The notes below the pieces were generated by a model. That model made no database searches. It was not told the origin of the DNA and saw only the letters and a program-made list of their open reading frames with translations. From Anthopleura xanthogrammica (Eukaryota > Cnidaria > Anthozoa > Actiniaria > Actiniidae), in assembly GCA_964019055.1 (NCBI GenBank), contig OZ025209.1:2988197-3052196 (forward strand): a DNA stretch of 64,000 nucleotides. The letters are read 5' to 3'. A program made the position numbers and the translations under genes. Positions within the stretch are counted from its first letter, which is position 1. The number at the start of each line of letters is the position of its first letter. This document shows positions 60,530 to 64,000 of the stretch, piece after piece.

Positions 60530-61351
60530 TCGTAAAAAGGAAGGGCAATTTTCTGTTCAACTAATTGAAGTAGTTTATTTAAACATATGCTCAAGATATT
60601 TTAGTCAAGGAACTAAATCTGATGCTGGCACTGGAAGGAAAGCCTGTTAATAATAAAATATACCTTTTCAATCCATATGAAAAGGTCCAAGCTATACTCG
60701 AGGATGTCTCGGTCGAATCTACCTTGGTTTCAGTGACAGCCAAAATGATCTCTCGATTTTTTAAACGACAAAGCCTGACTGATGTATCGATTTTGGCAGA
60801 GGAAGCCAGGCTGATGTCTCGAATTCTTAGCAAAGCCAGACTGGTGTCAATTTTTAAAGGAATCCGGGTTCGTGTGTCAATTTTTCAACGTGGAAGCCAG
60901 GCTGATGGTTAACGTTTTAACTGGGAAGCCAAGCTGATGTATTGGTTTGATCCGAAGATACATACTTTTAAAGGTCTCAAAAATGAGATCGAATGGCGGC
61001 TAACTTTGTAAACTATTTGCTAATTTACTTTTAAAATTTTCAGAAGAAATTAAAAATTAGAAAAAAATAACTGAATAAAGCAACATCGGCAACCTTCTTC
61101 AAGGTTTATGGTGCAATAAAATAAGATTATTGTAATTTAGTATTGTTTATTAACTGTTACTATAGACAAAACAAAAGTTGTTACAAGTTCATAAGAAACA
61201 CGTTCACAGCTATTTACATCTTTAAACTATATAAATATTTTTTGTTAATGTTTCAATACACTGGAGCAGTGTTTGCCAAACGTCGCATACGTCTGAAACA
61301 TAACATGAAAATTATCAGTTTTACAGTGGAAGAAGAACCAGAGGAAATGGG
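60530..61351. other. Probable RASAL1 3' UTR and downstream spacer
   Basis: A degenerate repeat of GAAGCCAGGCTGATG with TGTCAATTTTT lies between about 60800 and 60940. AATAAA-type signals occur near 61072 and 61114. No coding evidence. Confidence 0.45.
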
Positions 61352-61884
61352 AGAAAGAAAGTAGAAAACACAATAAGAAAAATCAATTCAAATGTATTTT
61401 GGTGATAGTGGAGCACATTTCACAGTGCGGACACTCGAACCATGAACACTTCCAGGCTTTTTTGACATTTTTCATAACTATCCAATCAGCGCTCCCCGTA
61501 GAAACAAAGGAATCAAACAATTTTGAAAGAAAGTAGAAAACTCAATAAGAAAAATCAATTCAAATGTATTTTGGTGATAGTGGAGCTCCCCGTAGAAACA
61601 AAGGAATCAAACAATTTTGAAAGAAAGTAGAAAACTCAATAAGAAAAATCAATTCAAATGTATTTTGGTGATAGTGGAGCTCCCCGTAGAAACAAAGGAA
61701 TCAAACAATTTTGAAAGAAAGTAGAAAACTCAATAAGAAAAATCAATTCAAATGTATTTTGGTGATAGTGGAGCACATTTCACAGTGCGGACACTCGAAC
61801 CATGAACACTTCCAGGCTTTTTTGACATTTTTTATAACTATCCAATCAGCGCTCCCCGTAGAAACAAAGGAATCAAACAATTTT
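61352..61884. repeat. Composite tandem array, order ABC-AC-AC-ABC
   Basis: Block A (GAAAGAAAGTAGAAAAC...) starts at 61352, 61525, 61619 and 61713. Block C (GCTCCCCGTAGAAACAAAGG...) follows each time, but block B (about 79 bp, with CACAGTGCGGACACTCGAAC) is present only in the first and last units. The short units are 94 bp and the long ones 173 bp. No gene. Confidence 0.93.
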
Positions 61885-62392
61885 TAGGCGCCATCCAAAT
61901 GGAAAATCTTTAGAATTTTATTTTTAAGTTTCTCATGTGAACTTAAACTTATGAACTAACTGCTACATCACATAAATTATAATGTTTGTTGTGATTGGAT
62001 GATGCCTAAAATGCTGGATCCTTTTTTTGTGATGTGTACTGATTGAATAGCTATGAAAAATGTCAAAAAAATGGCTCGAGTGTCTGCTGTAAAGTGTGTG
62101 TGTGTGTGTGGGGGGGGGGGGGTGTCTATTTTCCCCTTTTTCCTTTTTTTCCCCGAGCACATTTCTAGGGGGGGGGAGGGGCTAGAGTTTAACAAGATTT
62201 ATTGTATTTTATATTTTTGTAAAAAGTGAGCCCACTCCAGTCTGACCCCCACCCCACCCCTATTAAAGAGGAGCATCTTACTGCTACAGCACCCTCATCA
62301 CCATCCCAAGTATTGAATAAGATTGTATAGCCTTGAATATGATGTTGTATTTATACTAAACACAAACAGTAACTGAGCGTATGACTGCATAC
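61885..62392. other. Spacer between RASAL1 and the recognised SMARCB1 exons
   Basis: Contains a TG tract running into a G run at about 62093-62122 and another G-rich tract near 62168. The expected terminal SMARCB1 exon was not recognised. Confidence 0.4.
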
Positions 62393-63800
62393 CTTGTATT
62401 CCTATCTTGGTCTCTTAACTTCTTCTCCATCTCGGCATCAGTTAGTGTTTCCAGGTAAGGTCCCCAGTTATCGACATCAGTTCCTGACCGTACAGGGTTT
62501 TCCATCTTGGGTAAAGGGGCCTCACTGAAGGCATATGTTTTCTGGTGCCAACTCAGCTGTCCTCTGATACTGTATGCTATGGCCGTCACAAATTCTCCCC
62601 CAAGGCCAAGGTCAGAGCATAGACCTAATGCAAACTGCTCTGGGTTGTTTTGAGGATCAGATATATCCCATTCAAACTGATCAACAAGGGAAATATTCCC
62701 AACATGGATGTTCAGCTTGTTAAAGTAAGAGAAAAACCACTGGTTATTCTAAGGTTTTGTTGAAGATTTGTCTTTGATAATAGTGATAATAGAGCTTCCA
62801 TTGTGATGTTGTATGTGTCCTCTTAAAAACTCATGAATATTTCATGACAACACAATAGAATCATCGACCATGGAGGAGGTTTTAAATCGGATAAAATATC
62901 ATTTTCATTTAAGAGATGAGTGAATGAGATTCTGGTGAAAGCCACTGAACCAGTTTTCCACTTTAAATTTATGTAAAATCATACCGAATCAAAGAAGGCT
63001 TGTCTTTTAATTTTTTTCACATGACGAGATGGTCAAAGATGTTAGAATTTCAAAGATTCATGAATAGAGAAGCTTTAGAAACAAAATTAGAATTAAGTAT
63101 TAGAAAAGATTCTTTTCAGAAAGAAAAGTTAAAAAAAAAGGCATTGACTAAAGTGAAGCCAAGAAACTGCTCTTTCAAGAAACAGCGAATCATGATCAAT
63201 ATAAACCAAGTGGGCCAAATTATTTTTAAGTTATGAATTATTTTGTGCAAAACTTGGTTTCTGTCATTTTCCTTTAAAAAAACTTGGGACTCAGGACACC
63301 CCATTTTTCTTTCTTCATTTTGAAGGAAGTTTTTAAACAATTTTTTGCTAAAGTAATCAGTCACCTTAAGTAACTAGAGCTGAAAAATTCCCTGTGCAAA
63401 CACAAAACAAATACCTTGATGACTATTCTTTGATCTTTCTGTTCATTTAGTGTTATTTCTGGCTCCACTTCAAATTGCTTGGCTTGTTGTCTGATAGCCT
63501 GTGCTATGGCTGTAACAAACGATGTAGCAGGCAGATCAAGGTCATCACACAGCACCTCAGCAAATGTTTCTGGGGTGATCATAGTTTCTGGAAAGATAAG
63601 ATGCAATATATTTATCACTATTTCTGGCCTTCCTGAGTGGCAGTCTATTTCTGTATGACGTCAATATCTTACCATTTTTATTCCATGTAAAGGTGTCCCT
63701 TAGTTTTTGTCCTTCAATGTCAATATCAAGCCTTATAGGAACCAGTATCTCAGGCTGTGTTGCTGCTTTATGAATAGCCTCCATATCATGGTCATCATAA
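62393..63800 (-). CDS. SMARCB1: SMARCB1/SNF5 (INI1), 3' exons (partial)
   Basis: Three exons, 63673-63800, 63415-63587 and 62393-62715, all with GT-AG joins in matching phase, encode the SNF5 domain of the SWI/SNF (BAF) chromatin-remodelling core subunit. Visible are repeat 1 ([21 protein letters not shown] ... [13 protein letters not shown] ... AIRQQ) and repeat 2 ([17 protein letters not shown] ... [13 protein letters not shown] ... [15 protein letters not shown]), followed by [18 protein letters not shown]. Identity with human SMARCB1 is high throughout. The N-terminal winged-helix part lies beyond 64000. The short final exon (human RRMRRLANTAPAW) should follow below 62385 but was not found. 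If the last donor were not used, the frame would add 11 residues and stop at 62356. Convergent with RASAL1. Confidence 0.94.
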
Positions 63801-64000
63801 CTGTATACAAAATAAGAGATGATGATTGATGATGATAATCCAGAATCATAAACTTAAGGCTAAAAAAAACAGCTGATAATGGATAACGTCCACCCAACAT
63901 TGGCAGTTGTCAAGCCAAACACCTCTTTGATTCCTCTGATGTGGTAGATTAATGGTTGCCCTGATGCTACCACTACTATAATCCCTTGCACACTTTCTTC

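Noticed and set aside
1..64000. CRISPR arrays, bacterial operons or viral gene clusters
   Set aside because: No regularly spaced short repeats with unique spacers, no Shine-Dalgarno-type gene strings, and no polymerase, integrase or capsid frames were seen; all larger frames belong to intron-containing animal genes or the intronless TMEM45 and MZT2 genes.

Overview
This is a nuclear window from an animal. The genes are intron-rich, splice sites are canonical GT-AG, there is no operon structure, and the families are metazoan (OSBP, RASAL1-type RasGAP, MOZART2, CCDC117, SMARCB1, Rab). The AT-rich spacers are full of short fold-back elements, tRNA-derived SINE remnants and microsatellites. I infer an anthozoan cnidarian, probably a stony coral or relative; this rests on the overall style of genes and repeats, not on a diagnostic marker.

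Layout. (1) 1-808 is the 3' end of a serine dehydratase-like gene. (2) 997-17008 is an almost perfect direct tandem duplication of about 8 kb. Each unit carries two intronless TMEM45-type (DUF716) membrane protein genes, the first cut by an in-frame TAG, and the 5' part of a Rab-like GTPase gene. The Rab copy in unit 1 ends at the duplication breakpoint; the copy in unit 2 is intact (16717-18651). (3) 21103-34664, minus strand, is a ten-exon oxysterol-binding protein gene (780 aa) with PH, FFAT and ORD parts. Two orphan minus-strand exons lie upstream of it (35729-36315). (4) 36989-43318, minus strand, is an eleven-exon Sel1-repeat protein with a likely mitochondrial presequence, divergent from (5) a CCDC117 homologue (44009-47873, plus). 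(6) MOZART2 (49754-50128, minus, one exon) is followed by (7) an 18-exon RASAL1/RASA4-type RasGAP (51718-60529, plus, 829 aa). (8) The 3' half of SMARCB1/SNF5 (62393-63800, minus) runs off the right edge.

The genes are unrelated housekeeping or signalling genes, not a pathway. They are arranged as divergent pairs (Sel1/CCDC117, MZT2/RASAL1) and convergent pairs (Rab/OSBP, CCDC117/MZT2, RASAL1/SMARCB1). The most unusual signals are in the duplicated TMEM45 block: a shared TAG where the paralogue has TGG (Trp), with the frame open beyond it; a gene-conversion-like tract between the paralogues whose remaining differences are mostly amino-acid-changing; and a sharp duplication breakpoint inside the Rab exon. 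At least a dozen fold-back (MITE-like) elements are described. Exon joins were worked out by hand from frame, splice signals and family alignment, and all complete gene models sum to whole codons.
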